Shown: positions 47,401 to 60,033 of the stretch, in pieces
Layout of the letters: each line of letters opens with the position of its first letter
Position numbering within the stretch: position 1 is the first letter of the stretch
Assembly (NCBI RefSeq): GCF_048128805.1
Contig: NC_136006.1
Span: 7,540,179 to 7,604,178, forward strand
DNA length: 64,000 bases
Source of the DNA: Centroberyx gerrardi
Lineage: Eukaryota; Chordata; Actinopteri; Beryciformes; Berycidae
Direction of reading: 5' to 3'
Program-made: the position numbers and the translations under genes
Notes under the pieces: model-generated
The model's database searches: none
Seen by the model: only the letters and a program-made list of their open reading frames with translations
What the model was told of the DNA's origin: nothing

Positions 47401-48210
47401 AAGGAATAAGAGAGCAACGGCATTAACACTTTCACACTGCACTGTTACTCTGTTACTTACATCAGAGCAGCCGGGCATGAGCAGCTCCCCCTGCTGGTTT
47501 GGAGAGCAGTTGCTACAAAAACATGCACATGAGGAAGAGAGAACAACATTGGGGTGATTGGTTGAGTCGTTTGTTCTTACTGCTCTGAGACACATCTATT
47601 ATTTTACTTATGAAAAGTCTTTGTTTTTAACTCCGTTTATATAGCACATGTTTTGAAAAATCCTGTGCTTTTGAAATGTGTTGTATGTAGAGCAGATACC
47701 TGGCTGATTTCTTAACAGTGTTGAGTAACATGCCCTGATAAGCACCCATACAGGGAGGTCCAAAAGGATTGCACCGCTGATACAGTGGATAAATAAGCTG
47801 ACCTTTACTCTTATGCAAACCCAAGTGTGATCCTAGTTGAGAATTTACAGATTTTGCTGCTTTTTCTGTTATAGAATTATTTGACAGTTGGTACAACTCT
47901 TGAAACCCAGCCAATCTGAGTAATAAATTACATATTGCAGTCTTAAATTAAATGAGAAAGGAACACCCACATCTTTCAGGCCACTCTGACGCGAATCTAC
48001 AGCTCTCCTATATAGTTCTGCCTAACAAAATTCATGGGATTGGAGCAAACCGATAGAAATCATTTTTGAGTTTGATAAAATGCAGACATTCGGTGTGAAT
48101 GTGGACTCACCCATCTGTGAAACTGCAGGAGGTTGGTGAGCTGTGGTAGACCGGGGAGGGAGTGCTGCTGCTGCTGCTGAGGTTCAGGGCGTCAGGCCAT
48201 GGGGAACACT

Positions 48211-48252
<42 letters not shown>

Positions 48253-48275
48253 GAGACACAGAGAGAGAGAGACAC

Positions 48276-48326
<51 letters not shown>

Positions 48327-48381
48327 GAGAGACAGAGACAGACACACAGAGAGAGAAAGAGAGAGAGAGAGACAGACACAA

Positions 48382-48448
<67 letters not shown>

Positions 48449-48593
48449 GACAGAGAGAAAGACAGAGACAGACAGAGAGAGAGAGAGACAGAGAGAGAGA
48501 GACAAAGACAGACACAAAGAGAGAGAGAGAGAGACAGAGACAGACACAAAGAGAGAGAGACAGACAGAGAGACAGACAGAGACAGACACACAA

Positions 48594-48624
<31 letters not shown>

Positions 48625-51600
48625 CAGACACACAAAGAGAGAGAGAGAGAGAGACACACAAAGAGAGAAAGAGAGAGAGAGACAGAAAGGCAGAGAGAGA
48701 TTAACTTTCTATCTGATGTACTTTCTACTTCTGCACACTTTTTGCCATTATTCAACCTGGCAAGTTGACCCAGTACATACTGTATGTTTTAGCACAGACA
48801 CTTGAGGAGTGTTCATTCCATTATAAAATATCCAACGTTTAAAAATGTGTGACACCAATGATTGCAGGCACCCAAATAAAACTCATTATGGATCATAATT
48901 GGAGATATCAGTTAGTTAAATTAAACCCATAATCAGTTGCATTTTTTAAATACTGAGCAATAAACATTTGGCAGCCTTTTTCCCCCCAGAAACAGATATA
49001 TTGTATATGTTACTATCTGTTACTGTACAGCCTAATACAGTTTGTTTATCTTCTAGTTGAATGACACACCAGATTATGGCTGAAGCAGACACCGCTGAGT
49101 CACTTGACCTGCAAAGACACTAAACTTGACCCACCAACAGTCCCAATCATTGACAGACCCCAGCACCAAAGCATGGTTAAACACACACTTTGAAGTTGAA
49201 CAGCACAAAAAGAGCACAACACATTAACATAGTGTGAAGTACTATTAACTTAAAATGGAATAGAATATACTGGCTGGCATAATGATTGTATAAGTTCAGT
49301 GCTGATGAGATGAGATGTGATACGATACAATATCCGGATATATCCAGAATTTACCACTGTGGGATCAGTAGAGTAACACTTGTACTACTGAAATAAAAAC
49401 AAAGGCTTTTCTCAAATCTGCTGTAACAGTTATGCAATGAGGCTGGAGGAATCACGCAGCATCTCACCTCTGTTAGCATGGTGGTTTCGTGGGACGGTTG
49501 GTACTTTTCTCTGTCTTGAAGGGCCTTTTTATCAATCTTTTCCCTGTCCGTCTTCAGTTTGCGATCAGCTCCTTTTGGCTTTCAGAAAAACGAGAGCAAA
49601 TCAAATGTAAATGCATGTCATAGATAGATAAAGCTACATCACTCAGATGTCATCACATGGCCATATTGTTGCTGTCTAATTAGAGGACAGCAGACATAAA
49701 GGAGAATACTAGTGTCATTTAGAGATAGAAACCATTTACTTCTGTTTGCGTCACATTTCCCCCAATTATTTTGCAATGCATGCCACGTGAAACTATTTTT
49801 GAACATTTTCTTGCTTTTCATTTTGTTTTTAAAATACACATTTTTACAGTGTCAAACCTAGCTTGAAATTAACCATCGTCCCAGCTAACAAAGACACGCC
49901 AAATAAAAAGATGGATGGATGTGACAATAGTGTGACAAAATTTTGTGAGGCAACATATTTTTGAGGGATTATTTCCTGGCAGAGACTTACATTTCTTCAT
50001 GTGGGTGTCATGTGATTGACAGTAAGCAGAGCGTAATGTAATAGTGACAGGAAAACCCTCCACTTGAGCAGAGTGAAATACAGATCAAACAGAACAGACT
50101 CTAACAAAGCCAAATTGAGGCTTCCTGTTTACTGTGATGGATTTGGGCAATTTTCAAGCCTGTGGAAGTTGTTTTTCATATTGTACAAGAATGAATGGCA
50201 GCAAATGGCTTCTTCTGACGGGAGGAAAACGAGTGCTGATATCTCTAAGTATGCTGACTGTGTGCAGAAACCACAGGGAATAATGTAAAGGAGAGGGACA
50301 ACTTAGATGATTGGTATAAACTTAAAATTATCCTTTAATAAGCAAAATATGGATTTCAATTCCATATCTAAAATAAACTCGACTTCAAAATGCTAGTACA
50401 TTTCAGTGGTCCAGAGAATTGAATTCATCCTAAACTACCTCCATTCTGGATGGGTTTGGATAAACAAAAGGGATGGCCTTACCTTGAAGACTTTGACCTG
50501 GCAGCTGGAGGAATGGACGTGCTCCATGTATTCCCCATGTTCGTTCTGGGTGAAAGTGTCCACCTGGATACGAAACGGCACCCCCTTCTCCCCGCCATGC
50601 TTCCTGGGGGTGAACTCAGTGCTGATGCAGTTGACCTGAGGAGAGGAGACAAGGAGAGGAGAGGAGACGAGGAGGGGAGAGGAGAGGACAGGCTTTACAA
50701 CTTGAAGCTTGTCATACATGTATGAACATTTCAAACGTTCCACACTACTCTAAGATCTACTCTAACTCTGAAGATCAAGCTACAAGGCCGACTTGTCCCA
50801 GAAGTTGGTGGGAGTATGTCTGTACCTGGATGAAAACGGAAGCGTTCTTGACAGGATCCCAGAGGAACTCGATGGTGTTGAGGTGCAGAGGGTGTGCACG
50901 AGGCTCAGCTATCCCTACCGACAGTGGGATATCTGCAAGTAATGAGTCAGTCAGTCAACCTTTATTTCAAAGCCTTACTTAACCAGGAGAATTGACTAAA
51001 AACATGCTCAGTACTACCCCAGTATTGTACTTTTGGTTTCTGAGCAGCCAGCAGCTCCACACTGGAGCGGTCAGCAGATAAATGCCTTGCTCATGGGCAT
51101 GTTGACGCTAGTTGTTGAGGGAGGGGAGGATGTTACTTATTTACTTTGCCCACCAAGATCAATCAATGAATCAATCAATCAGTTAATCTGGTCATTAGTG
51201 AAAACGTTGGGGGAAAAATGTGTGCTAATGACGGTTTTCCCACAGTGAATGAGAAACTTGACACCAAACCCAAATCTGTGTAAAGCCTGACATCTAATGG
51301 TAAAACACATGCTGCTGAAATTGACATCTGCTATTGGCTGATCTGTTGTGCCAGGTGATGTCACCACCTGTTGTACTCTATAGAAGGTGACATCACCTGG
51401 CACCAAAGATCAGCCAATAGCAGATGGCTATTTCAGCAACATGCTTTTCACCATTAGATGTCAGACTTTACACAGATTTGGGTTTGGGGTTTAGTTACTA
51501 TTTAAATTTGACCATTTTTTTATGCCCTCAAAATTACAAATACTCATTTTATTCTTGGCAGGGTGGAAAAAAACTCTGAAACAGCATTTAAACGATCATG

Positions 51601-54187
51601 CGACACTAAAACTCTTCAATGAAATGAAATTCCTCTAGGGCTAGCAGCTCTTTCAGACAGGGTGATCCAATGCAGTAGGCATTTAAAGGCATTTAAAAGT
51701 GATTTACAAAAAAATATTATTGAACAATTAAATGAAAAAAATTAAATGTGCAAAAAAATCATTGCAGGTTGAGTGTTTTTATCTAGGAGGAACCTCCATC
51801 ATATCGGCAGTGGACGACATGCCTGGCCGATATCCGATATTAAAATTAAAGCCCACCCATGCTAAAAACAAATGTATGCGTTCAAGGCACCATAAGGCAC
51901 TTTGGATAAAAAAAAAGTGCCCACAAAATGGCATATGTTACATCATGGGTTGGTGGAATCACACTCACCTATATCCAGGATTCGGTCTCCGGGTCTGCTC
52001 CACCTCCATCCCTCCAGCTGCTGGTGCTCCATGTACTGCAGCCGACGGTCATGAAACACCACTCGCACAATGCTCTGTGAACAGGCAGGGCCGGGCGTTA
52101 GGGCGGAGGTACAGCAACATGACCGGGGCAGCTCGCAAAAAGCCAAACAGCCGGACTGTTGGGCAAAGTGCGAAAAGGCTACCCTCATTCCTTAAAACAT
52201 ACTGAGGCAGTTTCAGTAGGCAATGCTCAGGAGTTGGAAATTCACAATGAATTTCGTCTCCGTTTCTGCCCGTCAAAGTCACACTTTGAAAGAACATCCA
52301 CAAATTCCCATGAGGAAGATGACACAGTACCAATGAGCTACTTATGGACATCTGAGGACGATTGTTAAAGTAACTTTCCCGATAACAAACAGGGTTCCCA
52401 CACTCACTTGGACATCAAATTTAAGGACTTTTCAATGACTTTCAAGTTTGGTGAAATCCAAGTACTCAAAATTGGCATGTTTTGGGGTATAAGACATAAT
52501 ATTGGTCAAAATTAGGCATCATAGAGGCCTCCGTTTTTTACTCATGATCTTGTCATGTCAAAAAATCCAACACAAATCTCCATCACAAACTCCATTACCT
52601 CTGGATTGGAAGTGTTGATACGAGGACAGAGAAAGCTTACGCACACTGATGAATTTGCGTGATATATTTCAATAAAAAAATCCATCCAATTCATTTTCCA
52701 AAAGCCTTAAGGCCTTATTTGATTTTTCACAAATCCAGTAACTGTCAGTGATTTTCAAGGCCTGTGGGAACCCCGAGCAAAGACAAAGTCAACCTTTCAA
52801 GAAAGCCCCTGTCCTATGTCTGTCAATAGCAGACATCTGTTGAGGAACAAGTGGGCGCTGTTTGAAGAGTCGCTATTTCAGGCGGACGAAGACTACATCA
52901 TTATCTCTTCTCCATAAACAAACAGAAAAAAAATTAATACCCCCGCTCTGGCATTATGATTAAGTTAATGACAACCTTTTTTTTTTTAAAATCCTGCCAG
53001 GGCATAAAAGAAATCATAAAATTAACAAGCTGTAAGAACATGTAGGAGCGTCGGGCCTGTTTACAGAGGGCTGCTCATGCGTGACTTAACCGCCGGGACT
53101 CAAAGGGCCTCGGACTCGGAAACGTCATCTGTTTGCAGAGATGCCACCTGTCTCATTCTTGCGTCGCTAGGCTGCCGCAGCTAACATAATGGTCCCGACC
53201 AATAGCAGCCTGACGACAAAGGAATCTCAAATGGACGCACTCATACAAGACTGACTTCAGCCAGATGATTCTCCTTACTCTTAAGTGAGTGTGTTGACAT
53301 AAATCTTTAGTTTAAATTAAAGTGGTAATCCGCGACATTGTTGTTTTTTTGGTTTTGGTGCTCAGCGCTCATTGCTGCGGTGTTTCTGCACTGCCCACAG
53401 ATCACCTGTCAATCAAACAGTGTGGGCGGAGCTTGGATTTTACTGTTGATGCAAGTTTCTCTTTTCTTTGTCTGTTCAGCCCATGGTGGCTATCGCTGCT
53501 CATGCTAACTACCCAGTTCTTCTTCTTCTGTTTATTCCAAACAAACCGCAAACGCAAAACGCATCATTTCCTGTGCGGGAAAGACTTACCAGACACCGGA
53601 TGTTTATAACAGAAAATTTTAAAACGTTCATAAACTGGGTATACGATGAATTGTTATTGTATTGTATCAACTAGTGATCACATTTAATTATATGAAAATG
53701 TTGCGTATTATTACTCTAAGTTCAGTCTCTTTTCACTCCCATCTGAAATGTGATAACACTTTAAGAAGATACATTGGCTCAACGTGACAAAACAACCTGC
53801 ATGATGAATATAAAAGTAGCATGACAACAGCAATGCGCCACTAATGGGTTTTATTCATAAACCAATGGCATCTTGAATATACCACTTGTTTTTATTTCAA
53901 ATAATGAAACACAGCTCTTACTTTACCAGGATTTTAAACCAAAAGCAAATGAATGAAAAGTTAAAACCGGTGATTATAGGCGTCATTATTCCCTTCGCGC
54001 TGTACTGAAATGTGCATTTTCACATTTGAATAAAGAAACAAGCAATACATTATATCAGCCAAGTATAAAGATGTCCAAGTCTTTATGAATAAGTCCCAGT
54101 AGCGCAGACAAAAGCAGAAAGGCATGTTAAGACGAACAAAAACGCAAAAAAACAAAAGGGGGCAAAGTCGACTTGAGAGTAAAGTGA

Positions 54188-54239
<52 letters not shown>

Positions 54240-56966
54240 AGCTGAGCTGTGTGTTTGTAAGGAGTGTGTCATATCTGGGACAGAGCAGAATTAAGTTGGG
54301 TGATAGTACCGAGGTCTCCAAGGACGGCACCCCACCCCTGAAGTGGAAGGGAGGGTTGCGGAACCTGTGACAAACCAGGAAATGGATACATATAAACAGA
54401 AAAGAGAAGAAAGAGGAAGAGGTCACAAGAAAGTCAAAAAACAGACATACACAATACCTTTAACCTACCTTTACATATTTGCTGCTTATATCTGTATACT
54501 CCACTAGTTTTCTGTTAAGCATACGGATTTCGTAGGACTGACCTACATTTTAAAACATTAAAACAAACCTGATTAAAATTGAAAAATGGGAAATCAGTCA
54601 ATCAGAAAAGAGGGGCAAGTGGGGGTAGAAATTGAGTCAAATTAAAAACCTTTTTTAAGCCAAATGTCAAGGCCAGCCCCTACAAAACCTTTATATATCT
54701 CCATACTAATCAATTATAATGCATGAAATTCTACTAGTACCAGTATCACAAGGCAATATCATAAGAACAGCTAATGAGGGCCCAATAGACTAGCTGTCAA
54801 TGCTTTCTCAGCAAAGTAATAAAACTAAACTGTTTAAAACTAAAACTAAAAATCCTATTCACAATACATGCCATCGTTACCATGGCAATGTAACTGTAGG
54901 TGCCACCAGGCCAAAAGTTACTTGTAAACGTGCCTGAGTGGGCTTTCTTAACTCATTTATCAGTTGCTTTTTCATCCTATTGATTTTGAGATACAGTGCA
55001 GTACAGATTTACTTGCACTAACTTCCATTATAGTTGGACTAGAATTCAATCCAAACAAATTACAGCAGATATAACCAAGCAGGGCAAACTTGCAGGGTGA
55101 ATAAAGCACAAATAAGAATGATGTCACAGTTTAACAAGAGAGAAACAAAAAAGCAACCAGAAGGGTTAAATCCAGTGGTTAAGAATAATGTGAAACAGAG
55201 GGAGAAAGTACAAATAGGAAAGAAGAAGAAAAAAACAAAGGAGGGAAAAATGAGAAGATGGAAGTCAGACAAATTCACACCCATGGAAGAGCTCATGTTG
55301 CTCTGACAAACTAACGACGGAACATCTGATCATTTCATAATCCTGATGCGTTTTAAATCAAATGGGGTGCAGTTGTAAGTCAGTAATTCAAAAGGCGTGT
55401 CCCTTTGTTGATGCAAAAGCTTACAGGGGGAAAACCAGAAGAATTCATATATAGCCTACCATTCCTATGGTCCAAATGCGGTCAGTGCGGTCTATATGTG
55501 TGATCAATAACAACTCTCTACCAAAGACAGAAACCAGACAGCTAAGACTTGAACCTCTGATGGCATCAAATTAGAAAATCTGGAGCTGCTTCACAGAAAA
55601 CAACTGTAAGAGCATCAAATGGGGTGGGAGGGGAATCTCTGCAGGTGATTTAAGTAGGTTTTCAATTTTGTGTTCAGGAGTGATAACACTACTACAGAAT
55701 AAAGTTAATCTGGCAATAAAAACACAAACATTCTCTTGGTTCAGAAAATCTACTGAACAGCTCCAGATTTTCCATGCTGATGTCATCGTAGGTTTGAGTC
55801 TCGGCTCTCTGGTTTCTGGCTTTGGGAGAGAGTCGTTACTGTTCACAAATATTAATTGCAGGGTCCCAAACTAGAGGAAAATATGAATTCTTAGATTCTT
55901 ATTCCCCTTTAAATAAGGGAACACGGTTTTCATTAGACTTAGCTTAAGCCTTAGGGCTGTAATGGCTGTAATGCCTAATGATTGCTGTGCACAGAAAGCA
56001 CATATTGTGAGGAGAAATTAACTATAGTTTTTTTTATTTGAATTGCTACATCAGTAGGCTTTAATGAAGAGAGTCTAATTCTGTTGGTGGGCCTACATGC
56101 AACAAAATGAGCTCTGATCCATTTAGACAAGGTAGACAGCCAACTGGGAGGACAGATAGCTACCTTGGTTGAGGTAAGTGAGAGTCTCCTCCTGCTGTTT
56201 CACAGCCGGCGAGGTGGCTGCACACAGAACGTACTGGAACGGAGTCCTTTTGGCGCCACTTTCCGCCATGTGCCGCACTTCTTCATTTTTCAGGAAAGGC
56301 ACCAAAGCCTCTCTGAAAGAGACCAGAAGAAGAAGGGAGAGTTGATCATTAGAAGACTTAGCAGGGAAGACAGAGGAGGAGGTGATTATCCTCTGCTTCA
56401 CCTTTTATCTAATCATTTCAGCACAGGAGCAAAGGTGCAAAAAGACCATTGTTACTTAGAAAAGGTGCAGCAGCTGTGAGCAATACATTCGGCTAAAGCT
56501 GCTTATCTGGCACGATTAATTAAGATTATTAGTAATAAAAGAAGAAAATGCATGGTCTCCAATTTTGAATGCAATGTCCCTTTAAGAATTAACCATTGGA
56601 ATTAATTTAAAATTTTTAATTTCAAATGTTCAATTTGAATTTAAATTATGTTAAAGTGAATTACAAAATGGATAAGTGAGCTGTTAGAGGCAACATTACT
56701 GTAGAAAACAATTTGTAACAAAATCAGTGCAGTTTTAAAGAACATTTCTACATCTGTCAGGTCTAAGTAGTAGTAATCCTGCAGGACAAATAAATACACT
56801 GACATTTTGTTTTAATCTGCTGTAGCAATAACCTTCTCAGACCCAAATGCCTGAAATCCACAGGTTTGTGAAACCTGCACAGCTCCTCAACATGAGACTG
56901 GCTTTACCTAATGTAAGTAGCAGAGTGCTGGTGGTAGGATTCAGGCTGTGAGTGGCAGAACAGCAT
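44489..56966 (-). CDS. tfcp2l1: Transcription factor CP2-like 1, complete, 15 coding exons
   Basis: Exons on the minus strand: 56908-56966, 56164-56312, 54469-54542, 51969-52074, 50826-50932, 50483-50635, 49468-49578, 48111-48208, 47461-47512, 47230-47323, 46795-46885, 46305-46387, 45720-45862, 44698-44749, 44489-44526. All junctions are GT/AG and the phases add to 1410 bp: 469 residues plus stop. The N-terminus [15 protein letters not shown] matches the MLFW-type start of TFCP2L1 rather than TFCP2 or UBP1. The CP2 DNA-binding domain includes [35 protein letters not shown] and [19 protein letters not shown]; then come a Ser-rich linker, a SAM-like domain ([29 protein letters not shown]) and the oligomerisation end [18 protein letters not shown] to DGYHVVLK. 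The human protein is 479 residues. Family role: nuclear factor in pluripotency and in kidney-duct and other epithelial differentiation. No disruption seen. Confidence 0.95.
44598..44632. repeat. (GGAT)n microsatellite in the last tfcp2l1 intron
   Basis: GATGGATGGATGGACAGATG followed by further GGAT units. Confidence 0.95.
48211..48700. repeat. (GA)n/(GACA)n microsatellite abutting tfcp2l1 exon 8
   Basis: About 490 bp of almost pure GAGA, GACA and AAAGAGA words on the plus strand, so CT-rich in the transcript. It runs directly into the acceptor CTCTCTCCCAG|TGTTCC of exon 8 and forms its polypyrimidine tract. The long Arg/Glu and Ser/Leu ORFs over it are artefacts. Confidence 0.97.
51264..51487. 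mobile_element. Long foldback element in tfcp2l1 intron 4
   Basis: Arms of about 95-100 bp (CCAAACCCAAATCTGTGTAA through CCAGGTGATGTCACC and the reverse complement) with a loop near 20 bp. Arms differ at about ten sites. No ORF. MITE-like; a target duplication was not identified. Confidence 0.9.
52389..52775. mobile_element. hAT-like MITE in tfcp2l1 intron 3
   Basis: Left end CAGGGTTCCCACACTCACTT and right end CCTGTGGGAACCCCG are imperfect inverted repeats of the common CAGGGTTCCCACA type; the inside repeats AAGGACTTTTCAATGACTTT and the inverse AGTCATTGA-like words. The 8-bp target duplication is unclear. Confidence 0.55.
54187..54240. repeat. (GT)n microsatellite in tfcp2l1 intron 2/3 region
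   Basis: GT units with one TTTG interruption, below exon 3 (intron 3). Confidence 0.95.
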
Positions 56967-57100
56967 GTTTTCCAGTGCGGCGTCTTCTTGTATCCCAGGA
57001 TCACAGGGGAAAACGTGGAGGCAGGAGGGGTTTTTCGCGCCTGCTGGCTTCCTCGGGTTTCCAGTCAGAGAGGTTTGCTGCCAAACACCATTGCCTGTCT

Positions 57101-57126
57101 CTTATATTCCCCCGGTGATGTCATCA
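57101..57126 (-). promoter_or_regulatory. tfcp2l1: Candidate tfcp2l1 core promoter: TATA-like and CRE-like sites
   Basis: On the minus strand GGAATATAAGAG (TATA-like, 57101-57110) lies about 135 bp above the ATG, and TGATGACATCACC (CRE/ATF-like, 57113-57125) sits just upstream. Spacing allows a 5' UTR of about 105 nt. No transcript evidence. Confidence 0.5.
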
Positions 57127-57129
57127 GGA

Positions 57130-58950
57130 CTCACATTAGCATACCTTGGATGACCTTTGAGAGGCGGAGGGAGCAGGCACACCTCCCACTGCCAATGTCC
57201 AGCTGGGCTGATGCACTAATAGCAGCTTCTCCTGACCAGTTGTTGACACTGCCAACAAAATGGCACTAAAGCGCGACTTTAAACTCACTTAGGGTCGTGA
57301 CGTTTGGAGGTGAATTTAACAATAGATTTTGGGGGTCTAAGAGGAGGCAAACAGCCTATCGATTGAAGGTGGTAAATATAATTATAATGTATATTTCCTT
57401 GCATGATTTTGAAAATCTAACAACACTGTGCAGGTCTGAGAAAAGTCATGGAGAGACATTTTGAATGCGGAGATATTTCAGTTCTAAAATTCAAAACAGC
57501 AGTCAGTTGACAGTGACTTGACCTTTCTAGTGTTAAAAAAAAGGCCAAATATCAGCAACACAGTAACAACAACAACAATAATAATAGAAATAATTTAAAC
57601 ATGTATAAGTAAAAAACTAAATTCAACAATGACCCACAAGGCCATGCTTCTGCCCAGACTCTGGGTTCAGCCAGGGAAACGTACCAGAGAGATGGATGGA
57701 CATCCTTAGCAGCGGGTCATCTCAAAGTCTGATCAGGTTAATGTTTATCCAGCGCCGCTAAGCACACCTCAGCACTCTGTGGAGCTTGTTGTAAATGAAT
57801 GGAGGACTGAGCAACAGCACTGCATACCGATGCCGCCGGTAGCCCAGAGAGTCCAAGTATAGCAAAATGAAACAAAGCCTAACCTCCACATTTACTAGAC
57901 ATTTAACCTTCTATTCACTCTTAAAATCAGATTTTTGAAAAGAATTAAATGCCAGTGTGGTGAAATTATTTCACTTGTTTCCAAATGCAGCTTCACTTTT
58001 TAGTGAAATGAAGTATTTTCTTGAAATAAGAGACAGTATCATGAAATAAAGATGCTGATCAGTTCACTCCGTTGGTTTCAAGATGTCATTTACTGTAATT
58101 CAGGAAAATTCTTGAAATGTCGAGTCGGGTTGAATGTGAACTTCATTTCTTATATCTTATTTTTTCTTGTTTTGAGTAAACTAACAATTTAAGGCTTGGT
58201 TAACTTGACTTCTTAACATGGACAATTTTGCAATGCGGGATGAATAACCAGAAAACATCCAGGTCAACTCTCATGTCTGTTTATTTCTAGAGCAAACAAA
58301 TTTTTTTTTTTTTACATTGTTGCAAATCTATCACAGGTGGATGTTAACAAAACCCTTCTGTACAGTTTATCATGAAAAACAATAAAATAAAATAAAATAT
58401 ATAAATACAGATATGAATATTACATGACCAAACGAGACAAAAGAAAGACAAATTATAACATGCATAGTGAACAGTTTGCAAGGAATACCATCTTATTTTC
58501 TTTCTGGTGACCGGCAATGTATCAACAGACGATCTGCCGGATCAAGACTTGGTGATTGGTAAACTTTCCCCTTCCGCCAACGACAGATCTGCTGTACCTG
58601 GAGAGCGGCCTCTTTTGAGAACAAACCAAAACTAGTTGGTGATTTGAAACTGTTAAAGTAATGGAGAAAAAACATCAGGTAGAACACAGACAGACAGCTA
58701 GAGAGTGTATAGGGCCGGGTATTGTTGGAAATTGTTTCAGTACCGATACTCGTTCCCGATTCTTAGATAAATTTAATATCAGTTTGAAAACAAAACTTTT
58801 TTCCGAATCGTTTCCTTGTTGAATTAAAGCAAAAATCATTATGTGATAGAGCAAATTATGTAATTTTTAGTACATTAATTTACTTTTCTAAACATACTCC
58901 ATACTCTGTGGATTTCCTCATAAATAAATAAAAACACCATTCAACAAGAG
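57130..58950. other. Intergenic, tfcp2l1 upstream / clasp1 downstream
   Basis: No exon recognised. A minus-strand AATAAA at about 58278-58283 could serve a long clasp1 3' UTR, but this is unproven. A T run lies at 58301-58313. Confidence 0.4.
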
Positions 58951-59266
58951 CAGTGGTTCCCAAAGTGGGGGCCGGGGACCCACAGGGGTCGTTGAGAGGG
59001 CTCCAGGGGGCCCCCCCAAGCAAAATCAGGAGTACTTAAATTTTATTATTACTGTATTCTACCTTTCATTTGCTAGAAGCCAGCACAATGAGAGAAGAGA
59101 AATAAAAAATGACGACTGATCACAAGTTCCACTCTCCCCACTGTTATGTACCAAATCATATCTGTCAATAAAAATCTCATCAGATGGGACAAAATGTTCC
59201 TAAACAGGGGTGTAAAGAGATAAGTCTCTTTAGGAGTCCCCGATGTGAAAAGTATGGGAACCAATG
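58951..59266. mobile_element. hAT-like MITE (316 bp)
   Basis: Left end CAGTGGTTCCCAAAGTGGGG and right end GTATGGGAACCAATG are imperfect inverted repeats of the classic hAT CAGNGGTTCCCAAA type. The 8-bp flanks AACAAGAG and AACTTGAA are similar (5 of 8). No transposase. Confidence 0.75.
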
Positions 59267-59269
59267 AAC

Positions 59270-59994
59270 TTGAAGGAGGTTCTCATTGCAGGAATCCAAC
59301 ACATTAAAGCTTTTTCCACGCCATTCGATACTTTTGGAAACTTTAAATTTGATACCAAAGATCTTGACGGTGAGATGTTGAATTCTTTTAGTTTCAATAC
59401 CCAGCCTGAACACTTCTACCAGCTAAGATGCTTTCAGTGGCTGCCAAAGTCGACACAAGGTTTTGGTCGACTGTCGGCGCTCCATACTGTACCTTTTCAC
59501 ATATGATCGTGGTTCATGTGGCTACACCTCCTCTACTGAAACAATAAATCAGAGATGAGTAATCCGACGATGTTACAAGTGCACTTTAACAGCCAAAAAA
59601 CCGGGCCCATCAAAGCGGCACAGAGTTGAACGTGTGCCGCCGATTACATGCAAGCTATTTTGCTAACGTGCAAAAAAGTGAGATAGTCAACCTTTTCTCT
59701 TTTCGTCTTTTTTTTTGTTGTTTGTCGTTATGTAAAATTTTGCGAAGCAGTGGTCAAAAAGTTTATGTACAAAATACTTATTTGTGGGTTTTTACGGGTT
59801 ATTGCAGAAGCTGTGGTTACGTGAAGGGGAAAGTGTGTGGCGGAGTGACGTCATGAAACAACTAATACTGTATTCGCATCATCGAGGGGTCAACAACACC
59901 ATCGGGGTCCATTTTACTCTGTGTGGATTCACATTTTTCGAGAGCTACAGTGCTGTACATCCCATTCACTCTCCGCAGTCCCGGTCAAGAAACG

Positions 59995-60033
<39 letters not shown>

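Noticed and set aside
48143..48805. Several overlapping ORFs of 150-220 codons, Arg/Glu-rich or Ser/Leu-rich, on both strands
   Set aside because: They are translations of the GA/GACA microsatellite in all frames; no real protein.
53961..54426. Two ORFs with His/Thr runs in the tfcp2l1 intron
   Set aside because: They arise from the GT microsatellite; no exon signals.
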